A DNA stretch of 36,143 nucleotides, from contig NZ_JAJBQV010000020.1 in NCBI RefSeq assembly GCF_020539865.1, positions 1-36,143 of the forward strand, in the 5' to 3' direction. The stretch comes from Megasphaera elsdenii (GTDB lineage Bacteria > Bacillota > Negativicutes > Veillonellales > Megasphaeraceae). The position numbers and the translations under genes were made by a program. The notes under the pieces were generated by a model that was not told the origin of the DNA, searched no databases, and saw nothing but the letters and a program-made list of their open reading frames with translations. This document shows positions 30,201 to 36,143 of the stretch, piece after piece (positions within the stretch are counted from its first letter, which is position 1; each line of letters begins with the position of its first letter).

Positions 30201-30918
30201 GAACTATCTCATCCAGCACGGCATCAAGCCCAAGACGAGTTTCAAGGTCATGGAAAATGTCCGTAAGGGCAAAGGCATCGACAAACTCAATAAATTGGGC
30301 CAGAAGACGACGGACTACGAAGGGGAGCTGAAAGCGGGTCATATCCCGCAGTGGTTCATCGATTCGTGCCACAAGATTGGCTACCTCTTCCCGAGAGCCC
30401 ACGCCGTGGCTTACGTCATGATGGCTTTCCGCATCGCCTGGTACAAGATTAACCAGCCCCTGGCTTACTACTGTGCTTTCTTCACAATCCGCGCCAAGGC
30501 TTTCAAACTGTCGGCTATGATTCATGGCCTGGAAGGGCAGGAACGGGCTATGAAGGAAATCGCCGCTAAGGGCAAGAGCGCGTCAAAAATCGAACAGGAT
30601 CTCTATTCGGCGCTGGAACTGGCCAAGGAAATGAGCTTGCGCGGCTTTTCCTTTATGAATGTCGACATCAACCACTCGGCAGCGACGAAATTCACCATCT
30701 GCGACGGCAAGATACTGCCGCCTTTTACGGCCATCGACGGCTTGGGTGCTAACGTCGCCGAACAGATCGTAGCCGCGCGTAAAGAGGCGCCGTTCAGCTC
30801 CAAAGCCGACCTCAAGATGCGTGGTAAAGTATCCCAGTCCCTGGTCGACGTCATGAGCCAGGAAGGCTGCCTAGGCGACCTTCCTGAAGATGAACAAATC
30901 GACCTCTTTGCCATGTAA
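27280..30918 (+). CDS. polC: PolC-type DNA polymerase III alpha subunit lacking the exonuclease domain
   Basis: The main replicative polymerase of Firmicutes. 1212 residues, against about 1437 in B. subtilis. Order: N-terminal domain (1-160, with a Gly/Ser-rich linker), OB fold (about 180-285), PHP domain (His302-Leu-His304, Asp335-His336, later CDAH), zinc finger (CPKC...CPQC, about 676-706), catalytic PDIDLNF (about 728-734), fingers, and helix-hairpin-helix near the end (DGLGANVAEQIV). Where B. subtilis PolC has the DEDDh exonuclease inserted in PHP (VFDVETTGL...), this protein goes straight from 'EGYLFDDK' to 'IDQSYHIIILAKN' (about 363-383). The insert is cleanly absent, so proofreading must come from elsewhere or from the PHP domain. 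AAAGGAAATTGT precedes the ATG. Confidence 0.93.
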   Translation: MKVWHIVPKNDILIPVDGGRSVTVASIAADLAGHAWHVKTESPYAIGDMDLLRNRVCRKLGLDGTVSVEHRVTSVFHGGDMSLAVPDNDPLRQVADISTDDMEGYGIPHEDCYDAIYDVDDELYADEDYKKACQSASQSGDSSTQKGGKGSGTKTGSDSRVWMGRAFGGDAVSINDVLGEEQNDVILKGKVVKVEFRELKSKRILLTFQIADSTNGISAKKFLDVSNQGGGGKFRRKNTLTPEEYDNLVKKLKPGVYVRVHGNIQYDNYQNDYVLMAYDMMETDGGTVEREDHNPTPRVELHLHTVMSDMDALITVKQLIKTIKKWGHPAVAVTDHGVVQSFPLLQEISTDKTNNVKVIYGMEGYLFDDKIDQSYHIIILAKNQIGIRNLYKLVSISHLKYIYRGRPRIPRAVLSEYREGLILGSACEAGELVRSMVQKKLPYEELKKIASFYDYLEIQPLTNNGFLVREGFVADEEGLRDINRTILKLGDDLGKMTVATCDAHFMNPEDRIYREILMTGKGFKDAEFQPDLYLRTTDEMLAEFAYLGEDRAREVVITNPNKINAMIDDCRPVPKETLYFPQIAGSSEALKNMCYKKAHEIYGDPLPKIVEDRLEEEFTSILGHGFGVLYYIAHKLVKHSNDDGYLVGSRGSVGSSFVATMSDITEVNPLPPHYVCPKCQWSEFFTHGEVGGGFDLPDKVCPQCGTPLHKNGHNIPFAIFLGFDGDKVPDIDLNFSGEYHPKAHKYTEELFGKDNVFRAGTIGAVKDKTAYGYVMKWAEAKGIKVNDAYVNSLVAGCTGIKNTTGQHPGGVMVIPRDMDVHHFTPVQYPANKKDSGIITTHFDYHSIEGRLVKLDILGHDDPTVIRMLEDMTGIKATTIPFDDPATLSLFSSTKALGVTPEELGSKVGSLGIPEFGTSFVRQMLVDTKPKTFSELVRISGFSHGTDVWLNNAQDLITSGTVPLKEAVSTRDDIMNYLIQHGIKPKTSFKVMENVRKGKGIDKLNKLGQKTTDYEGELKAGHIPQWFIDSCHKIGYLFPRAHAVAYVMMAFRIAWYKINQPLAYYCAFFTIRAKAFKLSAMIHGLEGQERAMKEIAAKGKSASKIEQDLYSALELAKEMSLRGFSFMNVDINHSAATKFTICDGKILPPFTAIDGLGANVAEQIVAARKEAPFSSKADLKMRGKVSQSLVDVMSQEGCLGDLPEDEQIDLFAM

Positions 30919-30936
30919 GGAAAAGAAAACATTTCC

Positions 30937-30965
30937 TCGACAGATGACCTGTCGTGCCGTATAAT
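30937..30965 (+). promoter_or_regulatory. Promoter with an inverted-repeat operator before the YerC gene
   Basis: TCGACA (30937-30942), 17 bp, TATAAT (30960-30965). CGACAG/CTGTCG (30938-30954) with a 5-base spacer overlaps the -35 and spacer, well placed for repression, perhaps by the TrpR-like product itself. Confidence 0.6.
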
Positions 30966-31017
30966 ATTTTTAGTGTTTAACGAACTAAAGGAAATGGTCA
31001 TAGAAAGAGGGATTGTC

Positions 31018-31341
31018 ATGGCAGTGAATGAAAAATTGCGAGATCATTTGCACGATCAGCTGTTTCGTGCTATTTTGGAATTGAAAAGTGTCGACGAATG
31101 TTATGAATTTTTTGAAGACCTTTGTACCATTCAGGAAATGAAGGCCATTTCGGCCCGCCTGGAAGTGGCCCGCATGCTCAAGGCCGGCGATATCTATGAA
31201 GACATCGTCCGGAAGACCGGTGCCAGCACGGCGACGATCAGCCGCATCAAGCGCTGCCTGGTCTACGGCAGCGGCGGCTATGAGAAAATCCTCACGCGCA
31301 TGGCCGAAAAGGACCCGGATTTCCTGAAGTTATCCAAGTAG
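31018..31341 (+). CDS. YerC/YecD-family TrpR-like DNA-binding protein
   Basis: 107 residues, all helical. It has the Trp-repressor-type fold of the YerC family: 'LCTIQEMKAISARLEVARMLKAG' then 'IVRKTGASTATISRIKRCLVYGSGGYE', where the second part is the recognition helix-turn-helix. The ATG at 31018 follows AGAGGG; the longer reading from 30973 lacks a ribosome-binding site. It probably represses its own promoter through the CGACAG/CTGTCG repeat. The true effector is unknown. Confidence 0.87.
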   Translation: MAVNEKLRDHLHDQLFRAILELKSVDECYEFFEDLCTIQEMKAISARLEVARMLKAGDIYEDIVRKTGASTATISRIKRCLVYGSGGYEKILTRMAEKDPDFLKLSK

Positions 31342-31357
31342 GAGGGCAGCCGCTTTT

Positions 31358-31924
31358 ATGAAGGCTAAGATTGATGTCACTATTTTCCATAATGGTGATA
31401 TGGATATATTGCATGCTTCCATTTATGAAGAGTTGTGGAAGGATTATTGTACATTTAAGAAACGGGCTGCTATGCAGCAGGAGAAGGGGACCAAGAAAGG
31501 GACGTTCCTGGCCCGGCGCTATTACCGGGCGGCGCTCCTTTCCTTGTTCGCTTTCTTCGAAGGCGTCTTGAACAATTGGATCAAGACGATCATCCAGGAA
31601 CGGCAGGAATTTGCCGGCGTCGAACGGCAGGATACGCTCAAGAAGTGCGACGCTATGGTGGAATACTGCTTTTTCTGTTCCTATACCAAGCGGCCCGGTA
31701 CGTTTTGTTCGCTCTACGGCTATATCAACCGCTATGAACAGCACGACTTGGCCCTTATCGAGCACATCGACGGTCAGACGCTGGGACAGATCGAAACGGC
31801 CATGGAAGAGTTCTTCTGTTATGTCGAAGCCATGACCGCCCTGAGCCGCTTCCCCAAACCAAATGAATCGACGACGGGCCTCGTGAGCCGCCTTGGCGGG
31901 ATGGTAAAGGATTGCCGCGGGTGA
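31358..31924 (+). CDS. Hypothetical protein (188 aa)
   Basis: I do not recognise a family. It looks alpha-helical and soluble. A conserved-looking core 'ARRYYRAALLSLFAFFEGVLNNWI' (about 52-75) is followed by a Cys-rich middle (CDAMVEYCFFCSY, about 97-110) and a basic end. The core has the general look of HEPN-type helical bundles, but I see no clear R-x4-6-H motif, so no function is assigned. It starts 16 bp after the YerC stop and ends 20 bp before the kinase gene, so all three are probably one operon. Confidence 0.65.
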   Translation: MKAKIDVTIFHNGDMDILHASIYEELWKDYCTFKKRAAMQQEKGTKKGTFLARRYYRAALLSLFAFFEGVLNNWIKTIIQERQEFAGVERQDTLKKCDAMVEYCFFCSYTKRPGTFCSLYGYINRYEQHDLALIEHIDGQTLGQIETAMEEFFCYVEAMTALSRFPKPNESTTGLVSRLGGMVKDCRG

Positions 31925-31944
31925 ACGGAAAGGATGTGTTACCC

Positions 31945-33462
31945 ATGAGTGACAAGTATTATCTCGGTTTCGACGCCGGCACGCAGAGCGTCAAAGTCGC
32001 CGTCTATGACGAAGACCAGCATTGCCTGGCTATGGACACGGCCAAGACGCATCTGGCCTATCCTCAGCCGGGCTGGGTTCAGATGGACGTTGATGAATAT
32101 TACCGCCTTATCAAACAGTGCATGGCTTCGTGCAGCCGCCAGATGGAAGAAAAGGGCTGGGATGTGAAGAAGGTCCGCGCCATTATGGGCGACGGGATCA
32201 TCTGCGGCATCGCCGGCATCGACGCCGACGGCCATGCTATCACACCGTATGTCAATTATCTCGACAGCCGCACGGCCGATGACGTGGAAGCCTTGAAAGC
32301 GCAGAAGCTCCCGATTTGGGGCAAAGAAACGGGCAATGCCGAACCGAACATCATGTTCCCGGCTATGTTCGCCCGCTGGTTCATGAAGAACGTCCCGGCA
32401 TGGCAGGAAAAGGGCGTCAAGTTCGTCCACAACTGCCCGTATGTCCTCATGCACTTGGCCGGCCTCAAAGGGGAAGACGCTTTCATCGACTGGGGGGCTA
32501 TGTCCGGCTGGGGCCTGGGCTATGATGTAGTCCAGAAGAAATGGTCGCCTCAGCAGCTGGAAATCCTGGGTATTCCTGAACGCTATATGCCGCGCATCGT
32601 CAAGCCTTGGGACATTATCGGCACGCTCTGCGAAGAAGATGCCATGGAAACGGGCTTCCCTGCAGGCATTCCCATCTGCGCTGGTGCTGGCGATACGATG
32701 GAATCCATGATGGGCAGCGGCATTTTGGAAGCGGGCCGCGCCGTCGATGTCGCCGGTACGTGCGCTATGTTCTGCGCCGCCACCGATGGCATCATTCCGG
32801 AACTGTCCGTGCCGGGGAGCAACCTCATCTTCAATTCCGGCACTTTGCCTGGGACGTACTTCTACTGGGGCATGGTCCGCACAGGCGGTCTGGCCCTGCG
32901 TTGGTTCAAGGACAGCATTGCCCGCGAAGAAGGCGATGACTACTACGGAACCTTGGACGAATTGGCCCGGCGTCATCAGCCCGGCTGCGACGGGGCCATG
33001 TTCATTCCCTACCTGACAGGCGGCAATGGGGACTATCCCAACGTCCGCGGGACCTTCACGGGCCTGACCCTCGATTCTGACCAAGGCGCCCTGTGGCGCT
33101 GCGTCCTCGAAGGTATCGGCTATGACTACATGGAAATCACCGACCACTACCGCAAGACCGGTATCGATCTGACCCAGTTGACCATCACCGAAGGTGGCAG
33201 CCGCGATGAGCTGTGGAACCAGATCAAGGCTGACATGCTGGATACGAAAGTCGTGACCCTCAAAGTCGCCGGCGGTGCCGTCCCGACGAACTGCATCGTC
33301 GCCGCTTATGCCGCAGGCGACATTCCGGATCTCAAACAGGCTCTCCAGCGCCAGCTGGAAGTCAAAGCGACGTATGTGCCCGACGAAGGCCATACGGCTA
33401 CGTACCGCAAGGCTTACGACAAACGCGAAGCCTTGCTCAAAGCCCTGAACGGCGCCTGGTAG
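31945..33462 (+). CDS. FGGY-family carbohydrate kinase (xylulokinase-like)
   Basis: A 505-residue cytoplasmic ATP-dependent sugar kinase. N-terminal phosphate loop 'YLGFDAGTQSVKVAVYD', a central 'GAGDTMESMMGSG' and 'DVAGTCAMF', and the C-terminal 'LTITEGGSRDELWNQIKADMLDTKVVTLK', the FGGY signature region. Length is normal. AAAGGATG lies 11 bases before the ATG at 31945. Xylulose is the best guess among sugars, but no isomerase or transporter is next to it, so the substrate stays open. A strong terminator follows. Confidence 0.85.
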   Translation: MSDKYYLGFDAGTQSVKVAVYDEDQHCLAMDTAKTHLAYPQPGWVQMDVDEYYRLIKQCMASCSRQMEEKGWDVKKVRAIMGDGIICGIAGIDADGHAITPYVNYLDSRTADDVEALKAQKLPIWGKETGNAEPNIMFPAMFARWFMKNVPAWQEKGVKFVHNCPYVLMHLAGLKGEDAFIDWGAMSGWGLGYDVVQKKWSPQQLEILGIPERYMPRIVKPWDIIGTLCEEDAMETGFPAGIPICAGAGDTMESMMGSGILEAGRAVDVAGTCAMFCAATDGIIPELSVPGSNLIFNSGTLPGTYFYWGMVRTGGLALRWFKDSIAREEGDDYYGTLDELARRHQPGCDGAMFIPYLTGGNGDYPNVRGTFTGLTLDSDQGALWRCVLEGIGYDYMEITDHYRKTGIDLTQLTITEGGSRDELWNQIKADMLDTKVVTLKVAGGAVPTNCIVAAYAAGDIPDLKQALQRQLEVKATYVPDEGHTATYRKAYDKREALLKALNGAW

Positions 33463-33506
33463 CACGACCGACGACAAAGGATGAACGACTTTTCAACTTC
33501 AAACTC

Positions 33507-33542
33507 AAAAAGGAGCTGTCGCGATGCGATAGCTCCTTTTTT
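33507..33542 (+). terminator. Intrinsic terminator after the kinase gene
   Basis: AAAAAGGAGCTGTCGC GAT GCGATAGCTCCTTTTTT, nearly perfect, with six T. It is nearly the same sequence as the terminator at 18206. Confidence 0.88.
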
Positions 33543-33796
33543 GCGGGATTCCCACAAGCGGGCCACCCGTCGATGGGATTCCTGAAGAGAATCATACCGC
33601 ATGCAGTTTGTGAAAAATGGAAGTAACTCTTATGATGTAAGTTCATAACGTCACATATACCTATGAGGTAATTGTATTGAATAATGCAGAGAAGTAATTT
33701 GACTTCTTGATTATTGCATAAAATGCATGCCATAAATGTGAAAAAATGAAAAAAGTACCGTTTTTTAGTGGATTTTTTTGGGAAGTGTGGTATACT
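33543..33796 (+). promoter_or_regulatory. Gene-free region with the hbd promoter
   Basis: No gene is seen in 33543-33889. The region holds a repeated GGGATTCC (33543-33580), a 6-bp hairpin AGAAGT/ACTTCT (33690-33707), and an extended -10 promoter, TGGTATACT, with -10 at 33791-33796. No good -35 is seen. The leader of hbd runs from about 33803. Confidence 0.55.
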
Positions 33797-33829
33797 ATCA
33801 GTGTAAGCAGTGAATCTTATTTAGAACGT

Positions 33830-33870
33830 GCGTGATTTTTTTTAGAGAAATCTAGTGAAAAAAATCACGC
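33830..33870 (+). promoter_or_regulatory. Long leader hairpin with GAAA loop before hbd
   Basis: GCGTGATTTTTTT (33830-33842) pairs perfectly with AAAAAAATCACGC (33858-33870); the apex TAGA-GAAA-TCTA adds a 4-bp stem with a GNRA-type loop. It ends about 7 bases before AGGAGG. The absence of a following T run argues against a terminator; mRNA stabilisation or control of translation is more likely. Confidence 0.65.
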
Positions 33871-33889
33871 GACGAAGGAGGAGTTAAAC

Positions 33890-34744
33890 ATGAGTAAAGT
33901 AATGGTTATTGGTGCAGGTACAATGGGTTCGGGCATTGCCCAGGTTTTTGCTACGCACGGCTGGGACGTCGTCTTGAACGATATTAAAGACGAATTCATC
34001 GCTGGCGGCAAAGCTAAGATTGAAAAGCAGCTGACCAAACAGGTCTCCAAAGGCAAAATGACCCAGGAAGACAAAGACGCAACGATGGCTCGCGTCTCTG
34101 GCTTCGTAACCCGTACCCCTGATAACATGAAAGACATCGACCTCGTCGTCGAAGCCGCTATTGAAGACTTGAAGATCAAATCGGCTATCTTCAAAGAACT
34201 CGACGAATTCTGCCCGGAACACACGATTCTCGCATCTAACACTTCGTCCCTGGCTATCACTCAGATCGGTGCAGCTACGAAACGCCCGGACAAAGTCATC
34301 GGCATGCACTTCTTCAATCCGGCTCCTGTCATGAAATTGATCGAAGTCATCAACGGTATCGCTACGTCTGAAGAAACGTACGACAAGATCGACAAACTCT
34401 CGAAAGACCTCGGCAAAACGCCGGTTAAAGTTAACGACTTCCCGGGCTTCGCTGGCAACCGTATCGTCATCCCGATGCTGAACGAAGCTATCCAGGCTTT
34501 GATGGAAGGTGTTGCTTCCAAAGAAGATATCGATAACGTCTGCAAACTCGGCTTCAACCATCCGATGGGACCTCTGGCTCTGTGCGACCTTATCGGTAAC
34601 GACGTCGTTCTCCATGTCATGGAAGTTCTCTATGATGGCTTCGGCGATCCGAAATATCGTCCTTGCGCATTGCTCAAGAAATATGTCCAGGCAGGTTACC
34701 TCGGCCGTAAGACTGGCAAAGGCTTCTACGATTACACGAAATAA
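33890..34744 (+). CDS. hbd: 3-hydroxybutyryl-CoA dehydrogenase
   Basis: 284 residues. Reduces acetoacetyl-CoA to 3-hydroxybutyryl-CoA (or the longer homologues) in butyrate/caproate formation. Rossmann motif [11 protein letters not shown] (8-18), '[10 protein letters not shown]', catalytic His in '[16 protein letters not shown]', '[10 protein letters not shown]', '[16 protein letters not shown]', and the end '[14 protein letters not shown]'. Codon use differs from most of the window (many GCT, AAA, CGT instead of GCC, AAG, CGC), typical of a very highly expressed gene. Strong AGGAGG and its own promoter and terminator. Confidence 0.96.
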   Translation: MSKVMVIGAGTMGSGIAQVFATHGWDVVLNDIKDEFIAGGKAKIEKQLTKQVSKGKMTQEDKDATMARVSGFVTRTPDNMKDIDLVVEAAIEDLKIKSAIFKELDEFCPEHTILASNTSSLAITQIGAATKRPDKVIGMHFFNPAPVMKLIEVINGIATSEETYDKIDKLSKDLGKTPVKVNDFPGFAGNRIVIPMLNEAIQALMEGVASKEDIDNVCKLGFNHPMGPLALCDLIGNDVVLHVMEVLYDGFGDPKYRPCALLKKYVQAGYLGRKTGKGFYDYTK

Positions 34745-34763
34745 GTTAGCAATCTGCTAATCG

Positions 34764-34800
34764 AATACGGGGCGTGACTTTCACACCCCGTATTATTTTT
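34764..34800 (+). terminator. Intrinsic terminator after hbd
   Basis: AATACGGGG/CCCCGTATT, 9 perfect bp, with inner GTG/CAC, then ATTTTT. This one is unlike the GGAGCTGTC family. Confidence 0.85.
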
Positions 34801-34833
34801 AGAATCTCATACGCGTATCGGCAGTACGTCTGT

Positions 34834-34890
34834 CCCAGCTGACAGGGGCGGTCTGGAAGCTGGGTCCCCATTGGGGAGGGGCGTCCTGTC
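34834..34890 (+). promoter_or_regulatory. Structured leader or intergenic RNA before crt, with competing stems
   Basis: CCCAGCT (34834-34840) can pair with AGCTGGG (34858-34864), and GACAGG (34841-34846) with CCTGTC (34885-34890). One partner of the second stem lies in the loop of the first, so they either exclude each other or form a pseudoknot. A CCCC-ATT-GGGG hairpin lies between (34866-34876). Possible -10 boxes (TATACT at 34905 and 34910) lie after it, so the structure may belong to DNA or to a longer transcript. Confidence 0.35.
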
Positions 34891-34941
34891 ATACATACTA
34901 TTTCTATACTATACTATTATATGTTTTAGGAGGTTTTTCTC

Positions 34942-35724
34942 ATGGATTACCAGAACATTCTTTTTGCTGTAGAAGACGGTATTGCAACGATTACGATTAA
35001 TCGCCCGAAGGCTCTGAACGCTTTGAACCAGGCTACGGTCAGCGAATTGAAAGACGTCGTTGAAAAGATTGCAACGGACAAAGCTATCAAAGTCGTCATC
35101 ATCACCGGCGCAGGCGCTAAATCCTTCGTCGCTGGCGCTGACATCAAAGAAATGGCTTCCAAGAACGCTGCTGAAGGCCGCGAATGGGGCCAGTTCGGTC
35201 AGAACGTCTTCACGGAAATCGAAAACCTGCCGCAGCCTGTCATCGCAGCTATCAACGGCTTTGCTCTCGGCGGCGGCTGCGAACTCTCCTGCGCTTGCGA
35301 TATCCGCTATGCAGCTGAAAACGCTAAATTCGGTCAGCCGGAAGTCGGCCTGGGCATCACTCCGGGCTTCGGCGGCACACAGCGCCTGACCCGTGTCGTA
35401 GGCCGCGGCCACGCGAAAGAACTCATCTACACGGGCGGCATGATCGACGCTGAAAAGGCAAAAGCTATCGGCTTGGTCAACGAAGTCTTCCCGCAGGAAG
35501 AACTGATGCCGGCTGTCGTCAAACTGGCTAAGAAGATCGCTAAGAACGCTCCGGTCGCTGTACAGCTCTCCAAAGCTGCCATCAACCGCGGTATCAACTG
35601 CGACGTCGTAACGGGTATCGCTTATGAAGCTGAAGTCTTCGGCCTCTGCTTCTCCACGGCTGACCAGAAGGAAGGCATGGCTGCTTTCTGCGAAAAACGC
35701 AAAGCAACGTTTGAAGGTAAATAA
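34942..35724 (+). CDS. crt: Crotonase (3-hydroxybutyryl-CoA dehydratase / enoyl-CoA hydratase)
   Basis: 260 residues. Interconverts 3-hydroxybutyryl-CoA and crotonyl-CoA. Oxyanion-hole motifs 'AGADIKEMA' and 'NGFALGGGCELSCACDIRYA', and the two catalytic glutamates in 'GQPEVGLGITPGFGGTQRL' and the preceding GGGCELS. It works directly after hbd in the pathway. Codon use is as biased as in hbd, so it is also highly expressed. TAGGAGG precedes the ATG. It is separate from hbd (terminator and 200 bp between), so the ratio of the two enzymes can be set independently. Confidence 0.95.
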   Translation: MDYQNILFAVEDGIATITINRPKALNALNQATVSELKDVVEKIATDKAIKVVIITGAGAKSFVAGADIKEMASKNAAEGREWGQFGQNVFTEIENLPQPVIAAINGFALGGGCELSCACDIRYAAENAKFGQPEVGLGITPGFGGTQRLTRVVGRGHAKELIYTGGMIDAEKAKAIGLVNEVFPQEELMPAVVKLAKKIAKNAPVAVQLSKAAINRGINCDVVTGIAYEAEVFGLCFSTADQKEGMAAFCEKRKATFEGK

Positions 35725-35744
35725 TTCCATTGTTTGACTCCTAA

Positions 35745-35780
35745 TAGAGAAAGGGCCTGTCGCTGTGCGGCAGGTCCTTT
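35745..35780 (+). terminator. Intrinsic terminator after crt
   Basis: AAAGGGCCTGTCG/CGGCAGGTCCTTTT with G-U pairs, loop CTGTG, T run. It is a divergent member of the GGAGCTGTCGC family. Confidence 0.75.
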
Positions 35781-35789
35781 TCCGTTGTC

Positions 35790-35815
35790 CGTGGCTAGGA
35801 GAACCACGAGCCACG
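35790..35815 (+). repeat. CCACGAG heptamer repeat in hairpin form
   Basis: CGTGGCT (35790-35796) and AGCCACG (35809-35815) form a 7-bp inverted repeat, with CCACGAGCCACGAG in direct repeat at the right. It lies just after the crt terminator. Confidence 0.55.
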
Positions 35816-35909
35816 AGTTTCCATCAAATTGTGTCACAACGGCCACAAGAAGGCTAACCAGGCGTGGTATAATGAATTGCAAAAAAATTCAATTCGAGGT
35901 GACCTCTTC

Positions 35910-36143
35910 ATGAAAGGTAAACATATTTCTGCGCTGGCTGTATTGTGCTGTGCCCTCAGCCTGACGGCCCCTGTCTGGGCGGCACCGGCAGTTGAAGGCT
36001 TGAGAGTCAATCCGCTGTGACGGCGACGGCAGCCATGACAGCAGCTCAGGCTTCTATTCGCGATGTGACAGCTTTGAGCACGGTCTATGGCGATGGCTAA
36101 ACGCAAGAAAGGCGGTAAATTCAGTTTTGGTAAGTCCGTAGCA
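35910..36143 (+). pseudogene. Frameshifted, right-truncated gene for an exported protein
   Basis: The ATG at 35910 follows GAGGTG and begins a clear signal peptide (MKGKHIS, hydrophobic core, cleavage after VWA), then APAVEGLRVNPL and an early TGA at 36018-36020. The next frame continues as TATAAMTAAQASIRDVTALSTVYGDG to a TAA at 36098-36100, and the original frame then continues as KRKKGGKFSFGKSVA to the window edge. One lost base near 36017 and one inserted T near 36098 would explain both breaks and restore a single protein. Either the gene is recently inactivated or these are sequencing errors. The mature protein is not recognised. Confidence 0.55.

Noticed and set aside
29143..30525. 460-codon minus-strand frame inside polC
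   Set aside because: PolC sequence is unbroken and conserved on the plus strand; the antisense frame has no recognisable domain.
31358..31924. HEPN-family toxin
   Set aside because: The helical look is similar, but no clear R-x4-6-H active-site motif and no partner antitoxin gene were seen.
31939..33477. 512-codon minus-strand frame opposite the FGGY kinase gene, slightly longer than the kinase itself
   Set aside because: Kinase motifs, ribosome-binding site and terminator are all on the plus strand; the minus frame is compositional.

Overview
The window most likely comes from a Megasphaera-like member of the Negativicutes, that is, a diderm Firmicute. It carries a Firmicute-type PolC replicase and a comEA-comEC-holA block, yet also a TonB-dependent outer-membrane receptor with ExbB/ExbD/TonB. 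It also has 3-hydroxybutyryl-CoA dehydrogenase and crotonase genes of the kind used for butyrate/caproate formation. The genus is inferred from gene content and protein style; no search was possible. I saw no rRNA, tRNA, CRISPR array or complete insertion sequence.

Layout. 1-490 has no intact gene; it holds palindromic repeats, a promoter and a structured RNA-like stretch. 491-1472 is a decayed Rpn-type nuclease/transposase gene. 1573-5045 holds an esterase-like hydrolase, an amino-acid permease on the minus strand with a terminator hairpin in its leader, a 54-residue protein and a 2-hydroxyacid dehydrogenase. 5100-17476 is the most interesting part: a TonB receptor, two small membrane proteins, exbB-exbD-tonB, a flavodoxin and a HutW/ChuW-type radical SAM enzyme (anaerobic haem opening). 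A second promoter with a good Fur box then drives a secreted/anchored protein, a cytochrome b-like anchor, a fumarate-reductase-like flavoprotein, its iron-sulfur partner, a flavodoxin-like/PNPOx-barrel fusion and an AraC-type regulator. 17473-20136 (minus strand) holds YigZ, an XRE regulator and an M18 aminopeptidase. 20290-25489 holds TrkH and the comEA-comEC-holA operon. 25680-33462 holds a VanW protein, PolC, a TrpR-like YerC regulator, an unknown protein and an FGGY kinase. 33543-35724 holds hbd and crt, each with its own structured leader. The window ends in a frameshifted gene for a secreted protein.

How the genes may work together. The receptor, ExbBD-TonB, flavodoxin and HutW make a coherent set for taking up haem and opening its ring without oxygen; in known systems of this type a flavodoxin feeds electrons to the radical SAM enzyme. 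The Fur box ahead of the second operon and the matched tandem operators ahead of the receptor and exbB tie both transcription units to iron control, and an AraC regulator ends the cluster. The novel element is a complete fumarate-reductase-like complex (anchor, flavoprotein, FeS protein) embedded in this iron/haem regulon. Its flavoprotein lacks the histidine that normally binds FAD covalently. I propose it as a membrane electron-transfer module serving haem or tetrapyrrole reduction; this is inference.

The window also shows dispersed sequence families: a near-identical terminator hairpin used at least seven times, CCACGAG/CCACTAA heptamer arrays, GC-rich palindromes, and a GAATTCGATTAAAG element.
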